Shown: positions 1 to 8,458, counted from the stretch's first letter. The stretch: 64,000 nucleotides of DNA from JBAYNW01 sp041678605 (GCA_041678605.1 JBAYNW010000007.1:1-64000); one strand, 5' to 3'. Translations and numbers: made by a program. The notes: generated from the letters alone by a model not told the origin.

Positions 1-46
1 AATTAATAAATATTGTATTTAAAATATTAAAAGAGGATTGAACAAA

Positions 47-83
47 ACAGAGCAGGGAAACTCTAAATATTTCCCTGCTCTGT
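47..83 (-). terminator. Bidirectional hairpin terminator
   Basis: A perfect 14-bp stem (47-60 pairs with 70-83) with a 9-nt loop is followed by a T run on the plus strand and by TTTTGTT on the minus strand. It lies directly after the stop codon of the minus-strand gene at 90-689, so it most likely ends that transcript and could also stop readthrough from the left. Confidence 0.85.
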
Positions 84-89
84 TTTTTG

Positions 90-689
90 TTAATCTTTGT
101 TAAAAAGTGCTAGAAATATCTCTATTACACTTAAAGAAGTTATTTTTTCTACCATTTGTTGAGATTGTAATGTATCTACTCTTTCTACTTGGGCATTAAA
201 AAGAGACTGATAACTTTCCAGCAGAGCTTTAATAAAATCTTTACTTGGTTTTATTTTCTTGTCTTTTGCGTAACTAATCCCATCTGAAATAAATTGACCT
301 AAACCTTCGGCATATTTATCCTGAAATTTTGTGTTGACTGTTACGATATTACTAACCATCAAATCATAAGCAATTGGGGATAAATTATTATCTTCTATTA
401 TTTTTTCTATAAGTTTTCCATATTTCTTTTCAACATTTTGCTTTTCAATCGCTAAATAGGAGACTTCATTATCATTTTGTTGATAGCTATAATCATTTTT
501 TTGTTCCGCTTCAAGTTGTGCTTTTACAATATCAAAACTTGGGGTTTCAATTGAATATCTATCCATTTTTAATAGGAATATTCCTGCAAAAATAATTGTT
601 GCAATTAGAACAACCAACAAAATCGAAGAAAAAACTTTTCCAAATTTAAAACTAAAAAATAAGAATTTATCCATAATACTCTTTTTCAT
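90..689 (-). CDS. Hypothetical protein with one N-terminal membrane anchor
   Basis: About 199 residues. A hydrophobic stretch near residues 15-40 (FSSILLVVLIATIIFAGIFL) should be a membrane anchor or uncleaved signal; the rest is hydrophilic and charged and probably lies outside the cytoplasmic membrane. I do not recognise a family. The start is taken at the ATG at 689, because GGAGG lies 6-7 bases before it; the in-frame TTG at 701 would put that ribosome site inside the gene. The gene is divergent from the secreted protein at 749 with only 59 bp between, and that gap contains a perfect palindrome. It ends at a strong hairpin terminator. Confidence 0.65.
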   Translation of the reverse strand: MKKSIMDKFLFFSFKFGKVFSSILLVVLIATIIFAGIFLLKMDRYSIETPSFDIVKAQLEAEQKNDYSYQQNDNEVSYLAIEKQNVEKKYGKLIEKIIEDNNLSPIAYDLMVSNIVTVNTKFQDKYAEGLGQFISDGISYAKDKKIKPSKDFIKALLESYQSLFNAQVERVDTLQSQQMVEKITSLSVIEIFLALFNKD

Positions 690-705
690 AAACACCTCCA
701 AACCT

Positions 706-733
706 CTTGTTTTTATGCTAGCATAAAAACAAG
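706..733. repeat. Perfect 28-bp palindrome between divergent genes
   Basis: CTTGTTTTTATGCT is followed directly by its exact reverse complement. It sits between the starts at 689 (minus) and 749 (plus). It could be an operator shared by both promoters or a hairpin in both 5' leaders; the sequence alone does not decide. Confidence 0.7.
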
Positions 734-748
734 AATAGAGGACTTTTT

Positions 749-1552
749 ATGAAAAAAACGTTAACTTTTATAATATTTTTTTGTTTTATTTCCATTCAGA
801 TAGCTTTTGCAGCTAATTGGGTTCCTGTATTTCTTAATAATCAAAGAAAGGTCTATTTAGATACTGTAAATTTACAAGTGAATGGAAATATTTCTACATA
901 TTGGATAAAATATATTAGTGAAGGTTTTACTTATAAGCTGTATTTATCTTCCGATTGTAGTAATAATGAAATTTCCACTCTTCAATTTCTTAAATATAAT
1001 TCAAGTGATGAGTTGATTTATTCAAACAAAAATGAAACAGGTTACAACAAAGTTGTGCCAGGTACAATTGAAGAAGATATACACAAACGTGTGTGCTCGG
1101 GAAACCCATACAAAAAATTTGTTAATGATTCTAGCAATATTTATGTAAATTCATTGTCTAATGATATAGGAACTCTAAACAATGGCACTACCGTCAATGA
1201 ATATAATGATATTGACATTGCACCATACATGCGAGAAATACAAAGAAGAATTAAAATGAATTGGGATCCTCCAAAAGGAAACGAAAGCAAACGTGTTGCA
1301 GAAGAAGATTTAATAAATGATAAAAACTTCTTTGTGTCTGATGAAGAAAGAGAAAAGTTTAGCAAAGATAAGATTAATGTGCATTATATTCGTCTGAAAC
1401 CTGTTAAATATTTTGATGAATATATTAATGGGAAACTTACTTATAAGAAATTGCAAGAAAATGGCTGTGCCGAAACTCTATTTAGACAAATAAACTTGGA
1501 CAAAGATTTTCCACAACTATTAAATTATATTAGAAATATTTTGGCAACATAG
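749..1552 (+). CDS. Secreted protein with surface-adhesin-E-like and TonB-C-like parts
   Basis: 267 residues. Residues 1-21 are a clear signal peptide ending AFA before ANWVPVF, so the protein is exported. Residues about 22-95 resemble the surface-adhesin protein E type module (W..V......VYLDT..L...GN..TYWIKY). Around residue 155 the segment PYMREIQRRIKMNWDPPKGN is the start of a TonB C-terminal-like domain as seen in cyanobacterial and melainabacterial proteins, but what follows (EEDLINDKNFFVSDEE) does not continue that fold convincingly, so this domain may be broken or diverged. The C-terminal quarter is unassigned. It is followed by a short repeat (TAGCCAGTTGGGCTA) that recurs inside the integrated element. 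Confidence 0.7.
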   Translation: MKKTLTFIIFFCFISIQIAFAANWVPVFLNNQRKVYLDTVNLQVNGNISTYWIKYISEGFTYKLYLSSDCSNNEISTLQFLKYNSSDELIYSNKNETGYNKVVPGTIEEDIHKRVCSGNPYKKFVNDSSNIYVNSLSNDIGTLNNGTTVNEYNDIDIAPYMREIQRRIKMNWDPPKGNESKRVAEEDLINDKNFFVSDEEREKFSKDKINVHYIRLKPVKYFDEYINGKLTYKKLQENGCAETLFRQINLDKDFPQLLNYIRNILAT

Positions 1553-1571
1553 CCAGTTGGGCTAGTTAAGG
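1551..1571. repeat. Short hairpin repeat, copy 1 of 3 (TAGCCAGTYGGGYTA)
   Basis: The sequence agccagttgggctagttaag at 1551-1570 recurs almost exactly at 16874-16893 and in a weaker form at 6346-6365. AGCC and GGCT at its ends can pair. In all three places it lies between gene modules, here just after the stop of the secreted protein and before the AAA ATPase. Confidence 0.6.
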
Positions 1572-1654
1572 GATGTAAAGAGTAAAACGATTTCAGGCAT
1601 AAAATTATTTTATGTTGTTATAATTATCTTGTAAGAATAAGCTTGGGGGTAATT

Positions 1655-4396
1655 ATGTTTTCATATCTTGATGTTATTTGTGAAAAATCTGAAGATAATC
1701 CATTAAAAAGGCTTATTTTATTATACATTTCTCAGTCTGTTGATTGGCAATATGATTGGTTTAAGAGTGAAACAGTAACCGCAATTAGTGATTTAGATAG
1801 CTATAAACAAAATAGCCAGTTTGAACTAAGTGATGATTGGCTAGAGGATTTAGAAACAAGTACTGTAAAAGATGTGAAAATAAAAAAATTAAAAGTATCT
1901 TATTTCAGAGGGATTAGAGAAAATCTAGAAATTGAATTCTCGCAGGCTTTAAATATAATAAGTGGCGAAAATACAAGTGGAAAAACAACAATTTCAGAAG
2001 CTATAGAATGGCTCTTTACTGGTCAGATTTTAAGAAAAATTAATGATGATAAGGTTGCACACACAGAGTTAAAAGATTTTATTACAAATAAATTTAAACC
2101 AAATGATACTGATGTCATTGTTGAATTAACAATAACTGAAGATTCAGTAGAAAAAAAATTAAAGAGGATTTTAACATCTGATTATACAACTGCTAGAAAC
2201 TTTGAATGCGAGTCGGATTTTTATATCAATGATGAATTGTTAGATGAAATACAAGAAAAAAATTATTTAAAAAGCATAATCTCGTTATCACCTCCAATAT
2301 CAGCCCAATACCATCTATCCAAATTTGTTAAATCTAAACCAGACGAACGGACAAGTTATTTTGAATCAATATTTAATGTTGTGTCACTTTCTGATTTTAT
2401 AGAAAAGTTAACGTTTGCACCACTAAGATTAAAAGATATTAAAAGTAGAAACGATGATAAATTCTTGAATATCTTAAATAAATACTATGTGGCTCAAATT
2501 GATAATATGATTCAAGAAAATGATATTAATAAGTTAGTTTCAGATGATTACATAGCTCATTTTAATATCACAGATGATAGTGTAAATGTCTCAAATATTG
2601 AAGAAGTATTAAATAACAAATATTCTGAGGAAATAAACAAGCAAATACCTTTTTATGAGGCATTAAAATTTACTAAAGAATCGCCTCAGAATATTTTCGA
2701 CACAGAGTCAATCAAAAACATAATCCCCGAACTTACTTCAATTAAAGATAAAAATGAAGAGTTAAAAAAACAATATAGTGAAATTACTAAGGCTAAAATT
2801 GCAATTGCTCAAGCTTTCGATATATTGAAAAATGAAAAGTTAATTTCCATTAACGATGAAATGTATTGTCCACTTTGTGACTACCAAGAAGCAAAAAGTT
2901 TAAAGAAAGTAAGAATAGAAGAAATAAGCGAATGGATTCCTGCAAAAGAAAAATTGTCAGAACTAACTAGCCAGCAAAATAATTATATAAGAATTATTAC
3001 TGCTGAATTTAAAAATGAAAGAGAAATGTTACCCTTATATATTCCTGATTTAAATGGAACTGACACAAGTATAATTAAAAATGAAGAATTAAAAACAGCA
3101 TTAGATTTTTTAGTTGAAAAATCAAAGCAAATTTATAGTGAAATCAAAGATAATTTAAATGGAGTTAATGAACATTTGCTCGAATTAGAAAAGATTATGC
3201 AAACTAATTTATTAGATTACAAATGTATAGACCTTGTCGCTCAAATAAATTCTTGCATTCAGAACCTTAATACTAAAAAGGTTTTGATTTTAGAATATCA
3301 AGCTAAATTTAATGAATTAAAAACTTTGGTAGAAAGTGAATCAACAAATGATGAAATTGTTTATATTAAGGATAATTTAACACTTTTAGAAAATCCATCA
3401 AAGGTTATTGAAGATATTAATTGGAAATTAGCAAAAGATGAAGTTCAAGAGGCAGGCAATATTATAAGAGAAAAAACTAAAGAATTTAGAGAAAAAGTTA
3501 TCAAACAACAGGAAAACAGTTTTAATAACCTATTCATAGAACTATGGAATTTAGTAAGAAAAGATACTCACACCATATTCAAAGGATTAAAAATCGGAGA
3601 AGTTTCAGGGCGAGGGCAAAAATCGCCAATAGAATTAGAATGTAAATTAAAGAAAAAAATCGGTAGTGATATCAGTTATGAAGAAGCTAGTGTTTGTTGT
3701 GTTTTCAGTGAATCACAAATTAATCTATTGGGAATAATCGCATTTATTGTTAAATGTCAAAAAGAAGGTCAAAAATTTGTAATTTTTGATGATCCTGTTC
3801 AATCTATGGACAGAGAACATTTTAACAGATTCGCCAATAAAATAATTGATTATTTAAATAATATAAATATACAAATATTTATATTTACTCATAACTATGA
3901 ATTTGGCAATACTATTAAGCTTATTAATGAATTCGGATTTAATTCAAAAGCATTTGATGTAGAATGTAAACCTTCAACAGGGGTTGTTTGTAATTTAAGT
4001 AAACATTTTTTACCTACTCAATGTAAGTTAATTGGAGACTATTTAGATGACAATAATGTAAGTAAGGTAAAAGAGATTATTAGAGATACTGTGGAACGTT
4101 TTTACAAAGCCTTAATTATAAAATTTAATAATTGGCAGAATGAACCCAAGAGAATCGCTGCCGTTTCATCCCAAGGGCTAGAATCTATGTGGGGGAGCCA
4201 ATTGTCTGAAAAATTAAATAATAAATATGGTAATGAAATAATTAATTTAAAGTCAATTTGTGCTTTATCAAATGATGCATCACATGATAAAGAAGAACCA
4301 ACATACCAAGATTTTTGTGATGCATTTTCAGAACTAAAAAATACCATTGATAAAATATTAACAGATGAATTTAATATTTCGATTAGTAGAATTTAA
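1655..4396 (+). CDS. AAA ATPase with zinc hook (Rad50/RloC-like architecture)
   Basis: 913 residues from the ATG at 1655, which has GGGGGT just upstream; a longer reading from a TTG at 1643 would swallow that site. A leader of about 75 residues precedes the ATPase core. Walker A is GENTSGKT (104-111), a CPLC zinc-hook motif lies at 405-408 inside a long helical, coiled-coil region, and Walker B is FVIFDD (708-713) followed by PVQSMD. This is the SMC/Rad50-like layout shared by DNA-repair ATPases and by defence proteins such as RloC. The last 200 residues could hold an effector, with a LSNDASHDKEE motif near the end, but I cannot assign a nuclease family. It lies just outside the fMet element, in DNA that may belong to an older element at the same site. 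Confidence 0.8.
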   Translation: MFSYLDVICEKSEDNPLKRLILLYISQSVDWQYDWFKSETVTAISDLDSYKQNSQFELSDDWLEDLETSTVKDVKIKKLKVSYFRGIRENLEIEFSQALNIISGENTSGKTTISEAIEWLFTGQILRKINDDKVAHTELKDFITNKFKPNDTDVIVELTITEDSVEKKLKRILTSDYTTARNFECESDFYINDELLDEIQEKNYLKSIISLSPPISAQYHLSKFVKSKPDERTSYFESIFNVVSLSDFIEKLTFAPLRLKDIKSRNDDKFLNILNKYYVAQIDNMIQENDINKLVSDDYIAHFNITDDSVNVSNIEEVLNNKYSEEINKQIPFYEALKFTKESPQNIFDTESIKNIIPELTSIKDKNEELKKQYSEITKAKIAIAQAFDILKNEKLISINDEMYCPLCDYQEAKSLKKVRIEEISEWIPAKEKLSELTSQQNNYIRIITAEFKNEREMLPLYIPDLNGTDTSIIKNEELKTALDFLVEKSKQIYSEIKDNLNGVNEHLLELEKIMQTNLLDYKCIDLVAQINSCIQNLNTKKVLILEYQAKFNELKTLVESESTNDEIVYIKDNLTLLENPSKVIEDINWKLAKDEVQEAGNIIREKTKEFREKVIKQQENSFNNLFIELWNLVRKDTHTIFKGLKIGEVSGRGQKSPIELECKLKKKIGSDISYEEASVCCVFSESQINLLGIIAFIVKCQKEGQKFVIFDDPVQSMDREHFNRFANKIIDYLNNINIQIFIFTHNYEFGNTIKLINEFGFNSKAFDVECKPSTGVVCNLSKHFLPTQCKLIGDYLDDNNVSKVKEIIRDTVERFYKALIIKFNNWQNEPKRIAAVSSQGLESMWGSQLSEKLNNKYGNEIINLKSICALSNDASHDKEEPTYQDFCDAFSELKNTIDKILTDEFNISISRI

Positions 4397-4452
4397 TTAT
4401 CCTTGGAACTCTCTTCTAGTACCGTTTTGTGCCATTATGTGATGTTGTAATC

Positions 4453-4470
4453 TTGGGTACAATCTTGGGT
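4453..4470. repeat. Integrase arm-type repeat pair (diverged copy)
   Basis: TTGGGTACAATCTTGGGT, a tandem pair of TTGGGT. It lies 50 bp before the tRNA-derived core at 4521, almost the same spacing as the TTGGGTACTTTATTGGGT pair at 28272-28289 has to the intact tRNA core at 28337. It is therefore likely the right-hand arm of a different, related element lying to the left. Confidence 0.6.
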
Positions 4471-4520
4471 TTTTGCATTAAAAAAGAGTCTCCGCATATA
4501 GCTGAAACTCTTTATTTATA

Positions 4521-4567
4521 ATTGGTTGCGGGAGCTGGATTTGAACCAACGACCTTCGGGTTATGAG
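4521..4567 (-). repeat. att direct repeat (3' part of tRNA-fMet), left copy
   Basis: 47 bp identical to 28337-28383. It contains the 3' end of the initiator tRNA gene from the anticodon loop (CTCATAA on the minus strand) through the encoded CCA. Past 4567 the sequence no longer matches the tRNA, so this is a truncated copy left by integration rather than a functional tRNA. Confidence 0.9.
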
Positions 4568-4681
4568 TTAAGGCTCCATCGTTTTAATAGATATTAGATA
4601 ATACTGTTAAGTACCGCCTAGTTTGGGTTTTAGGCACTTGATGTGTTATCAAATGCTATCTGATATTACCAAAGTCCTTTT

Positions 4682-4706
4682 CTTTATTGGGTACTTTATT
4701 GGGTAT
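4682..4706. repeat. Integrase arm-type repeat, left end of element
   Basis: A 25-bp stretch containing TTGGGTACTTTATTGGGT (4687-4704) is identical to 28267-28291. It lies 120 bp inside the left att core. Two tandem TTGGGT units fit an arm-binding site for the integrase N-terminal domain. Confidence 0.65.
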
Positions 4707-4713
4707 AAATTAA

Positions 4714-5304
4714 TTATGAATAAACTTGTTTTCCTGCTTGCCTTGCTACTATTTCTACCCACTTTGAAAAATTATTATAACCATCATCCGTTACCCAATC
4801 AACCGATGAAAATATATCAGAAAATCTACCGCTAATTTTTGCTCCAAAATTGTACGAAACGGAATTTTTTGGGATCATTTCTATTGGAATCCATTGTTCT
4901 TTTATATATTCTAATATTTGAAGTTGACTTCCCATAATTCTAAATCCAAGAGAATCTAAAGGATTAGGTCCATTTAAAAATGTTTGTTTATCTTTGTCCG
5001 GGATTTTATTTATATGAATGTTAAATATCCCATTACTCCTTTTAAAACTTTCAATAATTTCATATTTAACCCATCTTCTAGAATAAGTTTCACTTCCCGC
5101 TAATACTGCAGTGACCGAAGTATTTTGTAATCCTGCATTAATCATTCTTTTTATTGCCAAATCACCTTGTTTCTTTGTTTCTTCCCATAAAGATGCATCA
5201 AAGAACCCAGCTGAATCCTGTGTAGTTCCACAGTTTCTAACAACATTAGCTCTAAAACTAATAACATCCTTATAGTGAAACGCGAAATAAACTCTTCTAG
5301 CCAT
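4714..5304 (-). CDS. ThsB-like TIR-fold protein (MTH538/DUF1863 type)
   Basis: 196 residues. The N-terminus RRVYFAFHYKD followed by FRANVVRN, then FFDASLWEE, AVLAGSETYSRRWVKYEI and NIHINKIPDK is the pattern of the MTH538-like TIR family, to which the Thoeris sensor ThsB belongs. In Thoeris such proteins detect phage and make a cyclic ADP-ribose-type signal. It is last in a minus-strand operon after a TIR protein and a small membrane protein, with 1 nt between it and the membrane gene. AAAGGGGGG precedes the ATG. No ThsA (SIR2/SLOG or Macro) gene is nearby, so the partner effector is probably the membrane protein. Family call is fairly firm; the system-level role is inferred. Confidence 0.75.
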   Translation of the reverse strand: MARRVYFAFHYKDVISFRANVVRNCGTTQDSAGFFDASLWEETKKQGDLAIKRMINAGLQNTSVTAVLAGSETYSRRWVKYEIIESFKRSNGIFNIHINKIPDKDKQTFLNGPNPLDSLGFRIMGSQLQILEYIKEQWIPIEMIPKNSVSYNFGAKISGRFSDIFSSVDWVTDDGYNNFSKWVEIVARQAGKQVYS

Positions 5305-5305
5305 T

Positions 5306-5746
5306 TTACCCCCCTTTACAAATAAATGAAAATATTTGAATTTTTGCTATTAAAACTATCACCAACAAAATTAAAAAAATCGTAAAATGTATTGGCAATT
5401 CTGATTTCGAAAACATTATAGAAATGATATTTTCTACTTTTATATTTTTTGTGTTCATATCAAATAAAGCCACATTATCCGTTTTTCTTATATAATCGTT
5501 TTGTACTTTTTCGTATAATCGTTTAAACTTTCTTTCTAATTGCAAATAAAATGAGTCTAAAAACCAAAAAGCCAAATTAGGTAAAAAAAGCATATATATA
5601 AAGTTCATATCATTTTTATGATCAGCAAATATTAAAATGGCTGATATTAAAGATATACTCCATCCTTTTATTAAAAATGAATTATTTGCCATTCTAGTAA
5701 TTATATTTTCAATCATATCTAGATGTTGTTTTTTAAATTCTTGCAT
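5306..5746 (-). CDS. Small membrane protein, candidate effector of the TIR operon
   Basis: About 146 residues, with a pair of hydrophobic segments near 27-45 and 50-66, an amphipathic linker with YLQLERKFKRLYEKV, and a third segment near 118-140 (FTIFLILLVIVLIAKIQIF). The layout resembles small two- or three-TM proteins linked to nucleotide-signalling defence systems (SLATT-like), but I cannot prove membership. It overlaps the TIR gene upstream by a few bases and abuts the ThsB-like gene, so the three are surely co-transcribed. By analogy with membrane effectors in signalling systems it could permeabilise the membrane when triggered. The start could also be the GTG at 5752. Confidence 0.65.
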   Translation of the reverse strand: MQEFKKQHLDMIENIITRMANNSFLIKGWSISLISAILIFADHKNDMNFIYMLFLPNLAFWFLDSFYLQLERKFKRLYEKVQNDYIRKTDNVALFDMNTKNIKVENIISIMFSKSELPIHFTIFLILLVIVLIAKIQIFSFICKGG

Positions 5747-6257
5747 TTCCACCTATCCTCATGTAATTTTTATTTTCACTTAAATTCATATAAGAATTAA
5801 TTTCAGCTATAGGATATAATCCTAAATATTCTTGTCCATTAAAGTTTTTTACTTCAGCCTCGTTATAGTCAATAATAGGATATATGTACACATTTTTTGA
5901 ACTTTTACTACTAAAGTAACCCAGTTCCCAAGGCATCCACAAAGAAGAACTAGAATTTTTTGACAGAACAAAGAACAATTTGTTCGATTGTTGCATCCGG
6001 AGTTGAAGCGTTATTGCTGTTATTTGAGATACATCTTCTCTATCTAATTGTGGATCATCTATCCAATCAACATAAGCATTATATCCCTTATCTTTTAAGT
6101 ATGCTTTTAAATATTTTATTTCTGACTTATCTTTTGAACTATGGCATAAGAATATATCAAACGACTTATCTTTATCTGTTTTTGATACACTTTCATTAAT
6201 CATAGAGTTTAATATTGGACTATATTCATACTGATTTAAGACGGATCTTTTTAACAT
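5733..6257 (-). CDS. TIR-domain protein
   Basis: 174 residues. FDIFLCHSSKD (33-43) is the first TIR strand and loop, YVDWIDD follows, and MPWELGYF (108-115) holds the candidate catalytic glutamate E111 of NADase-type TIR domains. First gene of a three-gene minus-strand operon; AGGAG lies 7 bases before the ATG. Having two different TIR-fold proteins plus a membrane protein suggests that one makes or senses an NAD-derived signal and another component acts on it. A plain NAD-depleting TIR effector is the alternative. Confidence 0.8.
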   Translation of the reverse strand: MLKRSVLNQYEYSPILNSMINESVSKTDKDKSFDIFLCHSSKDKSEIKYLKAYLKDKGYNAYVDWIDDPQLDREDVSQITAITLQLRMQQSNKLFFVLSKNSSSSLWMPWELGYFSSKSSKNVYIYPIIDYNEAEVKNFNGQEYLGLYPIAEINSYMNLSENKNYMRIGGNARI

Positions 6258-6345
6258 AAATTATCTCCTATATAATAATTTAAATTTATAATATCATTAA
6301 TAAAAATTTTAAAATTAAACCTTATATTTTTATGAAGTAAAAACT

Positions 6346-6470
6346 AGCCAGTCGGGTAGTAATTTAAAATAATCCTTAGCCTGCAAGTGCCTTTTAATAA
6401 TCTCGATAGCTATTCGTATTGAATAGGTAATAATCTTCCACTAGCAGGCATCCTTGCTTCGCTAAAGTCA
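6346..6470. repeat. Imperfect cassette-boundary repeat, copy 2
   Basis: The 258-bp gap between the TIR operon and the reverse transcriptase holds TAGCCAGTCGGG (from 6345) and then GCCTGCAAGTG paired at a distance with CACTAGCAGGC (one mismatch). The stretch ATAATCTTCCAC..GCAGGCATCCTTGCTTC matches 16825-16859 closely. It can fold into a long imperfect hairpin. It could be the remains of a recombination site or a structured RNA at the 3' side of the reverse transcriptase gene. Confidence 0.5.
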
Positions 6471-6515
6471 TTTTAAATATATGTGCCTTAACATTCGTGA
6501 CATAAATATAATCAT

Positions 6516-8240
6516 TTATTTACGTTTACTCTTTTCAAGGAGCATACAAGTTTTTTCTATTTTTTTATCATAAAATTCTATTAATTTATTAATACGCTCA
6601 AAATGAGTTTTAATTTGAGCCTGTATAGCCTCATCTTTAATACTGTTAAACGACCTTTTTGCGTAATATATAAAATTTCTTTTGCCTATATGTGTATATT
6701 TTCTGTACAAATCTTCTCTATAGAGCTTTTTGTGTTTTTCTTGGATAACAAGACCATTATTTTTATACAAGAAAATTAATCTTTTTCGAGCATTAATGTA
6801 CGTCGCTATTACTGCTCGTTTAGATTTTCTATAATATCTAGCCAAACTGGATTTTCTTATTTTTGTTTTTTCGCCATCAAATTCAAAGCCTAAATATTGT
6901 AATGGTTGTTTCTTAATATTTTTATCAGTGAAATCATAGCATTGACTTTTTGAATATTTATACCCATCAATTATTGGGTGAATAATTAAGTGTTCACCTC
7001 TTGACTTAATGGCATCTCTGATTGTTTTATTAACTTCATTTTTATATTCAGGAAGGCAAATAAACATTATATCATCACAGTAACGTCTATAATGTCCGTT
7101 TATTCTATCAGCTAATTCTTTCATTTCTTTATCAAAAGGCAACATATAGATGTTTGACAGCAATGCTGACATAGGTGAACCTTGAGGAATTCCGAATGGA
7201 TCAACATAATTTCTTCCGTTTATTTCTTTTTCATCTTTAAATAAGCCTTTATTCTTTTTTAAAACAACATGTTTGTCTTTAGATTCAGCTTTTGCCCACT
7301 TTCTAAATACGTGAAAATCATTTGCCTCCTCAAACATTAATTTGGGAAGTTTTGGACGCTTGCATTTTCCGCAATCTTTTGAACATTTTTCTTTTTTATA
7401 CTTTTTAAAATATACACAAAGGTCTTGCATATCAACATAACAATAATTTGTTAATGATTTATATATGTTATAGTGGTCTTTTGGAAGATTGCCATTATTT
7501 AAATCATCTAAGTCTTCCGCGGTGAATTTATCTGATTCTTTTAAAACATTTATCCATTCCTGTTTTAATTTTTTATGGTCAATACAATCGAAAAAGCCTT
7601 TTATATCAAATGCTAATGCGACACAATTATTTTTTCTTTTTCTTATTTCATCAAAAACTTCTTTTGCCATATTAGCATTATCATGTCGATGACTACTTTC
7701 ATCATCAGGTGTTTTCCTGTAGGCAAGAACCTCATTTTCAATTTCATACTTTTGAACTTTTTTCTCATATAATTCTGCCAATTGTTTTGCATAATATGAA
7801 TATATGAAACCATCAAAATGTGCAGAATATCTAATGGGTCTAGGTTTTTTGATTCCTCCTGTTTGCGAGTTATTTAATTCAATTTTTAATTTTTGTATTT
7901 CTTCTGTGCCGGTTGTTTCCTCGATTTTTTTCTCATAATATTGTTTATCGTATTTCATCTTATTTATTTTACTATTATGACGCTCGACTATATCATAGGC
8001 AATAAATGGATAAAAAGAATGTTTGATAATTTCTTCTTTATCATTTAGTATGCTTAGTATTTTTTCACGCTTTGCCTTTATAACATCTTGACTTTTTTCA
8101 ACAATTTTAAATTTTTTATTGCCAAGTGAAATCCGATAATAAAGACTATAAGGTCTATCGAAATGTGAGTATAGTTTAAAAGATAAACCGTCATTAAATT
8201 TTTTAACTTTAGCTTTGAGCTCTTTTTTCTTTTGAGTCAT
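6516..8240 (-). CDS. Reverse transcriptase of the defence (UG/DRT) type, DRT2-like
   Basis: 574 residues from the ATG at 8240 (AGGGG six bases upstream); an ATG at 8246 is also in frame. RT motifs are clear: FDIKGFFD (211-218), GIPQGSPMSALLSNIYM, and the catalytic YCDD (387-390), then QYLGFEFDG. A long N-terminal part with HFDRP, HSFYPFI, KPRPIRYSAHFD and LPKDHYNIYKSLTNY fits, from memory, the standalone anti-phage RTs, most like DRT2 (UG2). An insertion with CSKDCGKC may bind zinc. There is no HNH domain and no group II intron boundary. The 455 bp upstream are gene-poor and structured, as expected for the template RNA such RTs use. The exact DRT class is uncertain and retron-like behaviour cannot be excluded. 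Confidence 0.8.
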   Translation of the reverse strand: MTQKKKELKAKVKKFNDGLSFKLYSHFDRPYSLYYRISLGNKKFKIVEKSQDVIKAKREKILSILNDKEEIIKHSFYPFIAYDIVERHNSKINKMKYDKQYYEKKIEETTGTEEIQKLKIELNNSQTGGIKKPRPIRYSAHFDGFIYSYYAKQLAELYEKKVQKYEIENEVLAYRKTPDDESSHRHDNANMAKEVFDEIRKRKNNCVALAFDIKGFFDCIDHKKLKQEWINVLKESDKFTAEDLDDLNNGNLPKDHYNIYKSLTNYCYVDMQDLCVYFKKYKKEKCSKDCGKCKRPKLPKLMFEEANDFHVFRKWAKAESKDKHVVLKKNKGLFKDEKEINGRNYVDPFGIPQGSPMSALLSNIYMLPFDKEMKELADRINGHYRRYCDDIMFICLPEYKNEVNKTIRDAIKSRGEHLIIHPIIDGYKYSKSQCYDFTDKNIKKQPLQYLGFEFDGEKTKIRKSSLARYYRKSKRAVIATYINARKRLIFLYKNNGLVIQEKHKKLYREDLYRKYTHIGKRNFIYYAKRSFNSIKDEAIQAQIKTHFERINKLIEFYDKKIEKTCMLLEKSKRK

Positions 8241-8246
8241 CCTCAT

Positions 8247-8420
8247 CCCCTAAAATGCACAGATGCCCAACTTGTTCTGTAATCTAACAATCGGAGTTGG
8301 ACATCTAAAATACTTTGAGCTTAAAATTCTAGGTTTTGTTCTTATTCCTACGACCTGTTTCGGTATCGCAATCGTAATCTCATCCCCAAACTACTTGTAA
8401 CACTAGGTGGTATAATATTA
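8247..8420 (-). ncRNA. Candidate template RNA upstream of the reverse transcriptase
   Basis: On the minus strand just before the RT start, 8306-8295 and 8272-8261 form a 12-bp stem with one G-U pair around a 22-nt loop that itself can pair (TGTT/AACA). A 9-bp direct repeat CTCATCCCC occurs at 8242-8250 and 8379-8387, flanking this segment, 137 bp apart. A/T-rich candidate promoter sequence lies near 8405-8440. DRT2 and retron RTs use an RNA encoded immediately 5' of the RT. The limits of the RNA are guesses and it may extend to about 8650. Confidence 0.45.
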
Positions 8421-8458
8421 TTAAGTATAATATCATAACAGCCCTAAGGAGAATTCTA

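Noticed and set aside
4623..4835. Plus-strand open frame of 70 codons at the left end of the element
   Set aside because: It overlaps the integrase arm repeat and the 3' end of the ThsB-like gene on the other strand, has no ribosome site and a composition like its AT-rich surroundings.
4714..6257. Classical Thoeris system
   Set aside because: A ThsB-like protein is present, but no SIR2/SLOG-type ThsA is encoded in or near the operon, so only a Thoeris-like variant is proposed.
6516..8240. Group II intron maturase as identity of the reverse transcriptase
   Set aside because: No HNH domain, no recognisable intron 5' GUGYG or domain V hairpin nearby, and the N-terminal motifs resemble standalone defence RTs.
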